This document shows, piece by piece, positions 16,100-28,187 of a DNA stretch of 64,000 nucleotides (the first letter of the stretch is position 1; each line of letters opens with the position of its first letter). A program made the translations under genes and the position numbers. Origin of the DNA: Chlorokybus atmophyticus (taxonomy: Eukaryota; Streptophyta; Chlorokybophyceae; Chlorokybales; Chlorokybaceae); assembly GCA_009103225.1 (NCBI GenBank), contig RHPI01000797.1:1144521-1208520 (forward strand). Reading direction: 5' to 3'. The notes under the pieces are model-generated. The model had not been told where the DNA came from, did not search any database, and saw only the letters and a list, made by a program, of their open reading frames with translations.

Positions 16100-16780
16100 C
16101 AACGTTGACTTGACAGTATATACTGCGCTAGGCCTACATAAGAAGCACGAGTGCACAGGCTTGAACAGGTTGTAGAGCAATCCATCCGTAGAGTCCCGCA
16201 TTGCATGAGTGAAGCAAGCAATCAGTTGAAACATAGGCAAGCTGCCAAGCAACCTGCAGGCAAAATTTGCGCTGAGCGTGCCACCTGCTGCTTCATGCTC
16301 TAGGCAGCAGCAATGCTGCTTCTCTCTGCGGGCGTGGGCCTTACCTGCCTCTGTGCAAGCAGTTCCGCGCTGTCCTTGGCGAGGACGCCCTACCACAGCA
16401 ACCTTCAAGTCGCACAACTATCTATTGCAGTTGCGCCAACGCCAGGCCTCCTTGACAGCCAAGCTCCACCCGCTAGTACAGCCTCTGCCGCTGGTAAGCT
16501 GAAGCTGTGCTCAGCACGCTCCACGCCTGCTTGAGCGCAAGCCTTACTATGCGCACATTGCTTGCAAGAGCTTCCCAGCCCTGCTTGGCTTAGAGCATGC
16601 CTTGCAGCATGACTTGCAGCACTGCTGAAGCTGAGCTGAGCTGAGCTGAGCTCATGCCTTGCTTGCAGCGCAGGCGTCACGCGTGTGCATGGTGCGCTGC
16701 GGCAAGGGGCAGCATGCATGTTATGGCTTTGTGAACATGCAAAGCACACAAGGCAACATTATCTTTGGTGATTAAAACAA
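16100..16780. other. Intergenic, no supported gene
   Basis: Short open frames only. A GCTGA pentamer tract lies near 16628-16652. The end of this stretch marks a shift to AT-rich DNA. Confidence 0.4.
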
Positions 16781-17215
16781 CCATACATGATTATGCTTGG
16801 TGAAGTTATGTTCCTCTCGTCGATTATCAAAGTGGACATGCTGTTCAACGAATCATGACGTTGCATCATCATTCGTTGAACATCATGTCAACTTTGTAAT
16901 GCACACGCACTTCGACGTTACACCGCATGAATGCTTATGCGCTTTATATCACGTATCTATTACCACTATGCAATTTTGTCATGTTAAATTGCATCTGTGT
17001 AATGTACAACTTGTATGGAGGGTATATGTGTTACATTCAGGGTTTATGACCCCATTTGCGTTTCACACAAATCATGCATTTACAATCAAATGTATTAAAC
17101 AAATTCAAATGTATTAAACAAAATATGATGCATTGCTTCTCAATTATGCGGTTTTTTTCTATATGAGTAATACTCACATGCTCGTAAAAACCTATAGCAT
17201 AGATTCTCCTACATG
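16780..17215. other. AT-rich island with a foldback
   Basis: Composition changes sharply to A/T-rich compared with both neighbours. It contains an imperfect inverted repeat, 16831-16857 against 16866-16892 (core TTCAACGAAT/ATTCGTTGAA), and a direct repeat of AAATGTATTAAACAAA near 17090-17120. No coding signal was seen. It may be a small mobile-element remnant. Confidence 0.45.
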
Positions 17216-17502
17216 TGATTCTTCTTCCATCATGTGCAGTTTATCAGCCACCAGCATGGTTATTGAAGGGAAAGTCTGTGACCTTGAGGAGCAACAAACC
17301 ACCCTGGAAAACCCCAAAGCTATGAAGCGGAAAAGACGAACCCAAACGCGCTCGGGACAACGCCCCGTACTGTGCTTTCCGCATTCAGGACCAGTGTGCT
17401 TGTCGGCAGTGTGGCCACCATCGGCGGTATCGTCGTGGCGATGCTTATCCTCTCCGGCCGGGCGGCTGCCTGTTATGCCTCTCTACTTCACAGTCATCTC
17501 TG

Positions 17503-20224
17503 ATGATGGCTCCCGAGGTGCGGCTCTACCTGCAGCGGCGCACCACCAGCGCACAAGGGGAGCAGGACCAGAGGAAGGATGAGGAGGCGGCAGCGGAAAA
17601 GCGGAGCCCCGTTGTTCTCAGGGTGGAGGATACGCTCAAGAAGCTTCTGTTGCATGACAGGCAGGTCACACACTCAGCAGGCATTAGGAAACCAGCATAA
17701 TGAAGTTGCAGCGTGACAGCCAGTTTTGCCAACCTTGGTGTTGAACTCAAAACTTGCTTGGTCGAGTGCATGCTTGCTTGTTGATTGCAATTATACAATG
17801 GATCGGCGATTCTGAGTTGGTTTTGGATGCCGTAGGCACTCTGGGTTGCAGCAACAGTGTTGACTTTAAGGCAGCATTTGTTTGTAGTACTGCTTGTGAA
17901 TGAATGTTTGCAGCATTGCTGCATTCTGCTGCCAACGCTAAACATCGTTCACTTGTCATTGGTTGATTTACAGTTGCATAGCAGCTTTGGTACAGCCCAT
18001 ATGCGACACTTTGGCTCAAAGCTTGCATGCTCATTAACCCATGACGAGCGAGTGTCGCGGTGGCCATTTGATCTACTACTCTCTCAGTGACCAGTTGTCT
18101 GTGCATGCAGATCAAACGCGCGGCAGGCGGCAGCGTGGCTTGCAGCCGCTGCGGGCACAGCCGCTTCATCCACAACCAAGGCTTCCTCCTCTTCCCCATT
18201 CCTCTCGCTTCTTCCTGAAAGGCTTGGCAAAATCACTTCCGAAAGACAAGCCTTTTGCAGACAGGCACGTACCCGAGTTATCACACGATTGTTTCATGCA
18301 AGCTTTGAGTGAAAAGCAAACTCGATTGTGCACACAGGTGATCAGGATGTTGCTTCAGTACCGGCCGAAAGCAGCGGGGCGTCTGCTGGCGGAGAGGCCC
18401 GAGGCGGTGCGGGGGTTCTTCCGAGCAGAGGATGTGATGACTGCGGACGCTCCTCCTAACTCGACTTTGCAACAGCAGCGGCGGGTAACGCTGTTCTTCC
18501 AGCACTTCTCTATGAACGGGGACTTCCGGCACGGGGCCCGCGCCCTCTCTCGCTACGCGCTTAAGCACAGGTGAGGTGGGGTGCGTAGTAATACAACAAC
18601 TCCACAACGTCAAGTAAAGCACATCAGCTGCTATAATTGCAATGTCACTTGAACATCGGCTGTCCGTACAGGGCTGACCAACATGGACACACTGTGTGTG
18701 CATCGTGCACTACAATCAGGTCTCGAAAGTTATTTGTCTTGATGACTCAACCATCTCTTTGTTTCAGGGATCGGTGCTGGGGTGAGCTTGTGTGGGAGGG
18801 AGCGCACGCGCAGTCGCCGGTCATGGTCGCAGCCAAACCCCACTATTTCCTCGAGCTTGACATTGTACGCCTCAACAATACTGATGCGTGTCAACATTAC
18901 TTGTCACCTCTCATGGCGCACATGCGACAGGTCAGGACTGTGAGGAACTTTCTGGCGCGCGTGCCTGAGTTTTGGGAGAGTGCGGAGCTCCGAGAGGAGA
19001 TCCTCACTGGCGATATTATCGCTTTAGACTATGACTACTTTGTGGCAGAGTTCGATCGGTGAGACAACACGCAGCACATGCCCTGCTGACATTGCATTAC
19101 TTACACACGTTTATAAGGGGTTGATGGCCGCTGCTGCAGGTGGCTTGCAGCGGCTGATGATGTTGAGGAGGACGATTTCTACTTGCGCCGCGCTTACGAG
19201 CGTCGCTTTGAAGAGCTCGTTCGCGAGTTAGAAGACTACTTAGCTGAGGTATTGGTTCAGTTGCTTCTCCACCTCAAGCACTAATCGCTCATATTGTGCT
19301 CTTGTTCTGCATGCAGGAGAGCTTGCAGTCTCTTTGCACGCAACTGTTCCCGTTCCTTTCGCCCAAGGACACCCTGCGTGTCTTGCAAGGCCTCGTCCCC
19401 CACAATGAGAGTCGCTCGGCTGCTGTAGACACAGCGCTCTTTGGTCGCAACGCTCCCAAAGAAGACCTTCAAGAGATTACCTTCCTGTGCGCCATATCCA
19501 AACAAGGCCGTCAGGTGATAATCCAATCAAACCTGTTTATGTGGAGGCTTCCAGCTTCTCTGCGTGGGCTAATGAGCTGTTATGTGGCGCCCTCAGGTGG
19601 CCAAGCTTTTGCAGGAGGATGAGTACGAGGAGCTGCGTGCGGAAGTTAAACAGGCCGCGCAAACACTTGCCAGCTGTTCTGCTGCGGAGGATGAGGCCGG
19701 CCATTGGCACGTGCGAAGGCAGTACGCCAGAGCTCTAAAGGACAAGAGGACTGAACCCAGGGTGGATGTACTGCGCCATCTATTTGCTGAGGTACACATG
19801 AATACACACATGTGTTTACGTTTGCTGTGGTGTTCCAGTTAGTGTTAATCTGTCAACTATTTGCTTTTGTCCTGAGTAGGGTTGGCTGCTGAGATGGAGG
19901 CTTTATCAACTGCAACGAGAAGGGCTGGAAGAAGTTATGCGCGGCAGTGGCATTGAGTATCAGCTTCAAGGGTCGGAACACAAGGAGCTCACGAAAGACC
20001 GCAAGCGGAGAAGGAAAGAGCGCAAATCCAAGAAGAGGAAAAATCGAGCGCGATACAGGGACAGCAGTAGTAGCGATGACAGTGATGGGCGCAAAGAGGC
20101 GGGTGAGTTTGCTGGATGGAAGTTGCAGAGTGATGGATTCGCTTACACATGGAGCCCAAGTGAGCTGCCAGACTATCTTGCGGATCATGCTCTGTCATGT
20201 TGGCTCGCATCAACACCTCGTTGA
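17503..20224 (+). CDS. Unrecognised multi-exon gene, basic Ser/Lys/Arg-rich C terminus
   Basis: Phase-consistent exons are 17503-17664, 18338-18570, 18768-19058, 19140-19248, 19317-19514, 19597-19791 and 19880-20224. A tentative exon sits near 18146-18268, and the true start may lie further upstream. Joined, they give about 550 residues. The middle is largely helical and acidic (for example RRFEELVRELEDYLAE). The C-terminal exon has a Lys/Arg-rich stretch (about 20000-20050), a run of serines and aspartates resembling casein-kinase sites, and a Trp-containing end. I do not recognise a family. Helical repeats plus a basic tail would suit a nuclear scaffold protein, but that is only a guess. 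All junctions listed carry GT-AG signals. Confidence 0.72.
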
Positions 20225-20448
20225 TTAGCCATTGAGTTCAACCTGATTGCAGTGCACGAATGGTATGTTACAGTGTGGTAGCAAGCTAGACTTTATTAGG
20301 TGCATTGATAGTAATGAGGCTAGTGTTACTGGCTAGGAGGGTAGTCGCGAGTTGCGTAATGTAGGCTACTGCTGTTGAGGAGACTTTCAGGTATCTGGTA
20401 CATCGCCTTCGTATTGCACACCTGCACAAGTTGCCCACTGTGTGTGAG

Positions 20449-23321
20449 TTACACGGTCACAAATTGGGTTGCTGCATTGCACGCAGCAGTGTTGCTTGCC
20501 TCAGGTTCCCAATCAGAGGGGCGCCACAGCGCTTCCAGTGACGGCTTGGCTTCCAAAGATGCCACCCACTTGGGATGCAGCTGCTTGCCAATCACCCTGC
20601 CAACGCACCATATAAGCTTCATGCGCAACACATGCCACATGGTGTGTCTATGCAATGCAGCCACGTACTTGGGAGCCCAGAGCGGTTGAACCTCCTCAAT
20701 GGGCTTCAGCTCGACGTACGGTCCAGCGGCGCGGCTGGCAGCGGTAGCGGCAGCGACGGACGCTGCGGGGCCAACCGCCTGCAGCGCAGCCGCCCTGTCA
20801 AATTCCTCCGCAGCAGCGCGCTGCAGTCGCGCGGCCACCCGTGCGGACGACAGCACGCCAGGCTGTGCACACGGCGCCGGTTGCACGCTGGCTGCATCCA
20901 TGTCAGTTGATTGTGCAATGCTGTTACTTATACTCTCCTCCTCGGGTATGCCCGGCAACGCACCCGCTGCCTGACTAGGTTCAATGAGTGCTCTCTCACT
21001 TGCTATGTTGGTCTGTACCGCAGCACCATCACCGGCTGAGAGCGGGTTCACTTGAGCGTGTGCCTTGCGCGCAACAGCGGGTTTGGGTATCCGTGTGGGT
21101 GGCAGCGGCTGTGCGGGCTGGTGGTCCCTCTGCTGTAGCTGCTGCTGCTGTAACGAGCTCGCCAGCGCCACAGCAGCTTCATGAGCCACACGCAGTTTCG
21201 CGGGGACCCTTTGCGGGACCGGATTGTCATCCTCATTGCGGCCGCCGCCATCATCATCACCACCCTCATCGTGTCTCACAACAGAGCCTTGCTGTTGGTT
21301 ATCCGCGCCGCCATCATCATTGGGTGTTGAGGCCACCTCAATGAGCTCCTCATCGCGCACGACGCGCAGCGGTCCCGTCCTCGTGCACACGAGCAATAGC
21401 TCCGCGGCGGGTGAGGGCTTGCGAACGGGCACGGCGTCGCTGTACGCGCAGTGCACGACCCCTCCCTCGCGACGGAACTCAAAGCACTTTGCCGGCCGCT
21501 TCTCAGTCAAGCAGTGCAGCTGCAGCAGGCCAGTGGAATAGGCGACGGCTAGCAGAGCGCCGTCCTTGCGCAGCGCCAACCCTGCAAGCACCTGCCTAGG
21601 CTTGCTACTGTTGTCGGGTAATGCGGGCTGGCTCCAAAGCAGCTGGGAGCTCTGCTTGTTATTGTTGTTGGTGGTGGTGGTGGGAATGGACCACAACTGC
21701 ACAGCGCCACTCAGGAACCCAACCGCGATCAGGCTCGAATCCACACCTGTAAGAGAAGAACGCGCTGAGGCTAATGACAACGACACCCAAGCATGTTTGT
21801 GGCAAACACACTCACTGACTTTGACGCAAGTGACAGCCCTTGAAGGACTTACTTGTTGTTGGGTCGGAGTGATGAGGCGAGCACGTGCTCATGCACAAAA
21901 CCGCAGTGCCGTCATTTTTCTCAGCAACGGTATGCTGCAGTTGCAACGAGGGCACGCCGTCATCGGCCTCGAGATACAGCTCGTGGGCCTCGTCCGGCAC
22001 ACGCCACAGCCGCACGGACCCGTCCTTGTGGCCCGTGACGAGCGTGTCCACAAGCACGTTGTCATCACCATCCTCATCATCATGTCTTCTTCTCTCAAAG
22101 GCGACGGCCGTGACGGCTTCTTCTGCCGGGAGTGCGGTGATGGCGGCGAGGGCGCCATCGGTGAGGCGCCACAGCAGCAGGGAGCCGTCCTCGCCGGCGC
22201 TCGCGGCAAGCAGGCCGTCCGGCGCGACCGCAAATGCCGCGATGGCTGACGCGTGCGAACCAAGCTGGTAAACCTGGCTGAACCCCGATGACGGGTCTCT
22301 GCGCCCAACATCCCCCCTGTGCACATGTGCGCATGTGTGCGTGCAGGCGTGTGTGCGTCTGCTTCTGATAATACACTACATATTGCAAACATCAGTGAGC
22401 CAGGATGAGTGGTTGTTGTACCTGTGCAGTGCGTCCTGGTCGTTGGGATGGAAGCGGAATGCGGCCCTGTCCTGTTCGGGCAGTCGCACGTACAGCAGCT
22501 TCTCGGACACCTCCAGTACAAACAGCAGCTCTCCGGGCCTTCCGGGCACCATCTCCACCTGCGTGTGCAAACAATCTTGGGCAATCGACAATCATGCATA
22601 CTCCTGCATCTGCATGCGTGTGTGCCCCTATATGGCCATGCACAATTCCATATAAGCAAACGGCGATGAAGTGCATCTGCGTTGCGGAGAAGGTTCAAGG
22701 CTGAACATGCCCGCTCGTGACTGACTGCAGTGCTGTTTTTCTGCCGCTGTCGCTTAGACAACAGGTAAAAATGCCCAGTTAATAACAGTTCCAGCCGTGC
22801 CCATTCCATTTGCAGAACATGCGCGGAGTTACAGAAAATGTGATGACACCAGATGTTGGCTCGTATTGCATGCGTTCATTACTCGTGGGCCAAAGATTTC
22901 AACTTGTTATGGTGTGACTTGATTGACGAAGCCGCCGGAGTTCGTTGTAAAATGAAAGAAGTTGATTTTGCTCGCTGTGGGCATTTAAATCATGCACCTG
23001 CCGCCATGTCTTTCCCACGGGCACCAGCTGCTTCTCCTCCCCCTCCCCTTCCCCGTCATCCTCCTCGCCGACTGTCCTCCCCTTGCGTCGTCGTCGTCGG
23101 CACAGCTGGAACCGTCTTGCTGTGGTCTCTCCCCTGGCGAGGTCGCAGCTCCGGATCTCCCCGCCCCTTCCCGCAAGCAGCACGTGGCAGACGTCGTTGG
23201 GGTCCCAACCACCGCAAACAGACGACCGCGGGGCGTCCTCCTCAGGGACGTCGTTGTCGTTGTCGTTGTTGGGGTCGCCTCCTCCTCCGCGCAGCAGGCG
23301 CACCACCAGGCTGCCCCGCAT
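20449..23321 (-). CDS. WD40-repeat protein, 5 exons
   Basis: Exons (minus) 23321-22998, 22558-22422, 22316-21853, 21746-20669 and 20596-20449 join in phase to about 716 residues. WD40 signatures are clear: SAGEDGSLLLWRLTDG, TGHKDGSVRLWRVPD and VGFLSGAVQLWSIP, each preceded by the usual hydrophobic strand, with further blade-like segments such as AGLALRKDGALLAVAYSTG. This predicts a beta-propeller scaffold. After the propeller comes a long Gln/Ala/Asp-rich disordered region (about 21380-20720). The protein ends with a short conserved-looking tail containing LWRPSDWEPE. The ATG at 23321 is the first clear in-frame start, but the true start could lie upstream. Function and partners cannot be stated. 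The gene diverges from the thioredoxin-like gene to its right. Confidence 0.85.
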
Positions 23322-23413
23322 GCCTGGTCCCTCATGCCCGCCGCCCCCTTGCCGCCGACCACGCCGCTGACCACACACTGTGGTTTTCCCGCCGAAGTGT
23401 GTGTGTTTGAAAA

Positions 23414-23450
23414 ACTAAACCTAAACCCAGCCCTAAACCCAACACGTCGT
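23414..23450. repeat. Short telomere-like repeats
   Basis: Three imperfect CTAAACC-type units (ACTAAACC, TAAACCCAG, CCTAAACCC) lie between the divergent WD40 and thioredoxin-like genes. They match the plant/algal telomere unit CCCTAAA but are too few to be a telomere. They could equally be a telo-box promoter element. Confidence 0.45.
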
Positions 23451-23465
23451 CCGGTATGCGAATGA

Positions 23466-24798
23466 ATGCTGTGGCTTGTTGTGCTTTTACTTGTAGTCAG
23501 GTGTCAGGTGGTAGGCAGGCCGGTATGGCTTGGCGGCGGGGCGTCGCTGGCGAAGCAGCTGACGATGGAAAGGAGGGGCGCACGCCCGCTGCAGGCGTCA
23601 CCGCTGCTGGTGCGAAGACTAGCAGCAGAGGGTGAGTGCGTGGGGTGGGTGGGTAGTGTCTGAATCAGCAGCAGTGCTAGCACTGAGTATGCAATCAACC
23701 CCACGCACTAACCCAAGCAACAACCAGCTAGCATTGTGCACAGTAGCCAACTTAGCTGAACCAAGGCACACATCCACGTCTGCACGCAATCAAGACGGTG
23801 TAAGCATTTGCAGCAAGCAAACCGCACTCCATGCCTCTACACGTTTCCTTACTGCCAACCCCTGCGATGCCACATACATTGTAATCAATAATTTGGTTGG
23901 GTAGTAATTGTCGCAAGCTATACTTGCATGTAAGCTAAGGAAAGAGGAAATGCAACAGAGGTTGAAAGTCAGCGTGCGTGCCAAGTGCTGTCAGTTGTGC
24001 TCTCTAGCGTAGGTGGGTGGGTGGGTGCATTATGTTGTTGCTTGATAAACGCATTCATGCATGCATTCTAAGGCCCATGCTTGCAAAGGAGAGATTAGCA
24101 TTCACAGTCAGCACGTATTGTTGCTATCACCGATTGTGTTGTCAATTTCAAGGTGTTCGTGTTGATGGTCGCGCAGGCACTCCAGCTTTCAGCAGCCGGG
24201 TTATAGAGCTCAAGTTCGACGAGGAGTATGACAAGGCCATCAAGTCCATCTACGGTAACAGCGTGTACTGGCACTTGACTGAGACAATCAGTCCCATGCG
24301 CCATGTTGATGCGTGTGTGCATGCGTGCATGAGAAACACTTGCTTTGGCGGGGTGAGTCGCAGATGAAGGCAAGCTTGCGGTCGTCGACTTTACGGCCAA
24401 GTGCGATCCATGTAAGTGCTACCAATTACGTGGCTCTGATGTGTTCACCGCGCGCGCACGTATCAACGCTGACTTCCCAACGCAGGCCAGAGGATTGCAC
24501 CGCTGTACAATAAGCTGAGCGAAGACTTCCCCGACATGTCCTTCTTCAAAGTGGACGTTGATGCGATATGAGACACACACGCACACCGCAAGCAAGGTTA
24601 CTCTATGCAGCAAACACTCACTGTGCTCTTTGCGGACGACATTTGCAGGAGCCGTTGAAGAACGCGGTGATGAGATTGGACATCGAGGCGGTGCCCACGT
24701 TCAAGTTTCATAAGGCTGGCAAACAATTTTTGCTGCAGGGTGCAAACCCGCATAACCTCCGGAGCGGCATCTTGCAAAAAGGGGCAATAGTGATTTAG
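23466..24798 (+). CDS. Thioredoxin-like protein with an atypical KCDPC active site
   Basis: Exons 23466-23631, 24153-24254, 24370-24411, 24486-24565 and 24649-24798 give 179 residues. The fold is thioredoxin: VVDFTAKCDPCQRIAP (strand, then the CxxC helix), FFKVDVD, then EAVPTFKFHKAGKQ with the conserved cis-Pro. The usual WCGPC is KCDPC, so both cysteines stay but Trp and Gly are lost; redox potential or partner choice probably differ. The first ATG gives a hydrophobic leader (LWLVVLLLVV) suggesting secretion or ER entry. The in-frame ATG at 23565 would give an Arg-rich organelle-type presequence and 146 residues. I cannot decide between them. The junction after exon 4 lacks a GT donor: phase and homology place it before ATATGA at 24566. 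Confidence 0.82.
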
Positions 24799-25342
24799 TC
24801 AGTTGGTGCGTAATGTCTCTTAGTGTTGGAGTTCTTCTAGGAGAGATATCAGGGTTGGCCATATCGTTGCCCTTTGTACGATAAGGTGTTGCTTAAGTTG
24901 CTGCTGTGGAGGGGGGCGATGTGTTGCGTCTACAGCTTGCAAGTGTGCATAGCAAGGAAGTCGGGGGCATTGATCTCTCGACATTATAGTTGCTCTAGCA
25001 GTGTTGCAATGACGGGATGCGTGTGTAAATGATAATTAAGATGTGTGGTGCTTGCATATCATGTATGCAAGCATGGTAACAAGGCCACGCTTGTTACCCT
25101 GGCGCTCGTGTGCAAAGCTAAAGCTATAGACAGATTGGCGGGCATTGAGGCCAGTGTGTTGGTATGTGGGTGTTGGTGTGTAGGCTCTCTATGGGATTTA
25201 AGTTGGCTATGGCTATAATTGTGTCAAGTTGGCTGTGGCTATGTTTGTGTCAAATAGTATGCTTCACCTTGGACGGGTGGGTGGGGGTGGGCTCATCTAC
25301 GGGTAACCCCTCGCTAGTGTTGTTGCTGCTGTTGCTGTGCAT

Positions 25343-25346
<4 letters not shown>
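24799..25346. other. Intergenic between the thioredoxin-like gene and the GA repeat
   Basis: 3' UTR and spacer. No coding segment with splice support was seen. Confidence 0.45.
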
Positions 25347-26203
<857 letters not shown>

Positions 26204-28072
26204 TCACACTTTGTAGTTCAACAACTTCAACTCTGCTTTGCATTGCTTATCCTCAACCAGTTGACGCAGTGCATACATGGCCTCCTTTTGACGCAGTTGG
26301 GCTAGCTTAACCAGCGCAATTAAGGCTCCGGCCTCCCGGATCAAGCGCCTGCTCTCTGCATCACTGGATGCGACACTGCCCAGGGCAAGTGCAGCACAGG
26401 CCTTGATGGCATCTGTGCCAGATTGCAGCAGCGCAACTAGCGGGGGTAGGGCTCCGGCCTCACGGATCAAGCGCCTGCTCTCTGCATCACCAGATGCGAT
26501 CTGGCCCAGTACATCTGCAGCCCAGGGCTTGCCATCGTCCGTTTCGGATTGCAACAGCGCAACCAGCGGGGGTATGGCTCCGGCCTCACGAATCAAGCGC
26601 TTGCTCTCTGTATCACTAGATCGCGCGACAATGCAGAGTGCATTTGCAGCACGAACATTGACATCATCTGTGCGGAATCGCAGCAGCGCAACCAGCAGGG
26701 GTATGGCTCCGGCTTCACGGATCAAGCGCCCGTTTTCTGCATCACTGAATGCGACATTGACCAGTGCACCTGCAGCCTGGGCCTTGCCTTTGTCCTTGCC
26801 TGATCGCAACAGCTCAACCAGCGAGGGTATGGCTCCGGCCTCACGGATCAAGCGCCTACTTTCTGCATCAGTGAATGCAACAATGCCCAGTGCATGTGCA
26901 GCCTTGGCCTTGCCGTCGTCCGTGCCGGATTGCAACAGCGCAGCCAGCGGGGTAATGGCTCCGGCCTCACGGATCCAGCTCGTGTTCTCTGTATCACAAG
27001 CGACATTGGCTAGTGCACTTGCAGCCAGGACCTTGCCGTCGTCCGTTCCAGATCGCAACAGCGCAACAAGCGGGGGTATGGCTCCAGCCTCACGGATCAA
27101 GCGCCTGCTCTCTGTATCACTGACTGCAACAATGGCTAGTGCAAGTGCAGCCCAGTCCTTGCCATCGTCCGTGCCAGAGTGCAACAGCGCAACCAGCGAG
27201 GGTATGGCTCCGGCCTCTTGAATCAAGCGCCTGCTCTCTATGCCACTGAGTGCGACATTGGCTAGTGCATTTGCAGCCCAGGCCTTGCCGTCGTCCGTGC
27301 CGGATTGCAACAGCACAACCAGCAGGGGTATGGCTCCGGCTTCACGGACCAAGCGCCTGCTCTCATTGTCACACGCGACATCGGCCAGTGCACGTGCAGC
27401 CTGCGCTTTGCCGGATGGCAACAGCGCAACCAGCGGAGGTATGGCTCCAGCCTCACGGATCAACCTCCTGACCTCCTGCACATCCTCCTAACCTGCTCCG
27501 CTTGCCGCATCCTCAAGTAGGCGTCGCAATGCTCGTGCCGCACCCTCTTTGCTGCTGGGTGTGCCGCAGTGGAGTGTGTCAACCAATTGATTAACCTGGT
27601 TGCCGACGCTGCCGGCTGAAGCGGCAGCGCGTTGCTCTCCTGCACTGCTCTCAAGGCGCTGCAGTACGGATGATGCGGTCTTACTGGGGCGCTGTGCAAC
27701 AATCTGTTGCAACAGGACAATTGCTTCGGGGTGCTGTAACGCACGACGCCCTTCCTCCAACTGCGCAATGCCCTCCAGAGCGGCAGCAGCCACTCGCATG
27801 GCAGAGGGCAGCCCCAACTCCAATGTCTTGAGCAGCGGCAGCACAAAAGCATTGGCGCCTTGCCGTTGCTCAATACCTTTTCCCCAGCTGAACAAGTTGT
27901 AGATGTTGCTGGCTACTGCATCCACATCCACGCCTTCCACTGATGAATCACGAGACGCACTGGCGCAAGCATCGACCGGCGGCTGTGAAGTGATGCTACG
28001 AAGCATGCCTTGCAGATGACTGACTTCACTAGCGCTACTGCTGGTGCCTGCCATTGCCCACGCGTCAATCAT
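26204..28072 (-). pseudogene. Armadillo-repeat protein interrupted by one in-frame TAG
   Basis: A single minus-strand frame runs from ATG 28072 to the stop at 26204, about 623 codons, broken only by TAG at 27490-27488. The first 194 codons encode a helical region (for example VAAAALEGIAQLEEGRRAL). After the TAG come about ten tandem repeats of about 41 residues of the type SRRLIREAGAIPPLVALLQS plus GTDDGKAWAANALANVA, which is the armadillo-repeat consensus and a protein-interaction solenoid. No ATG follows the TAG soon enough to start the solenoid separately. A paralogous fragment at 43285-43990 has AAG (Lys) at the same codon, so a single A-to-T change explains the break. It could be a recent nonsense mutation, an assembly error or readthrough. 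The other supported genes end at ordinary stops, so recoding is unlikely. Confidence 0.8.
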
Positions 28073-28187
28073 CAACGCACATGTCGAGCAGCAGCCAGTT
28101 CAAGATGATACCTGGCAATGCCATGGATGCCGCTGCCGCGCGCAGTGGCTCAGACACACGTGCTAACCAAGCCAGGGCTGGGCTGTA

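Noticed and set aside
23414-23450. Telomere or chromosome end at the CTAAACC repeats
   Set aside because: Only about three imperfect units, with genes on both sides; an internal telomere-like or telo-box motif at most.
26403-27221. Plus-strand open frame of 272 codons with repeats
   Set aside because: Antisense shadow of the armadillo repeats; repetition of the DNA keeps the opposite strand open.
27474-27492. A 17-nt intron removing the armadillo TAG (GTTAGG to TGTGCAG)
   Set aside because: Far too short for splicing, and removal would shift the frame because 17 is not divisible by three.
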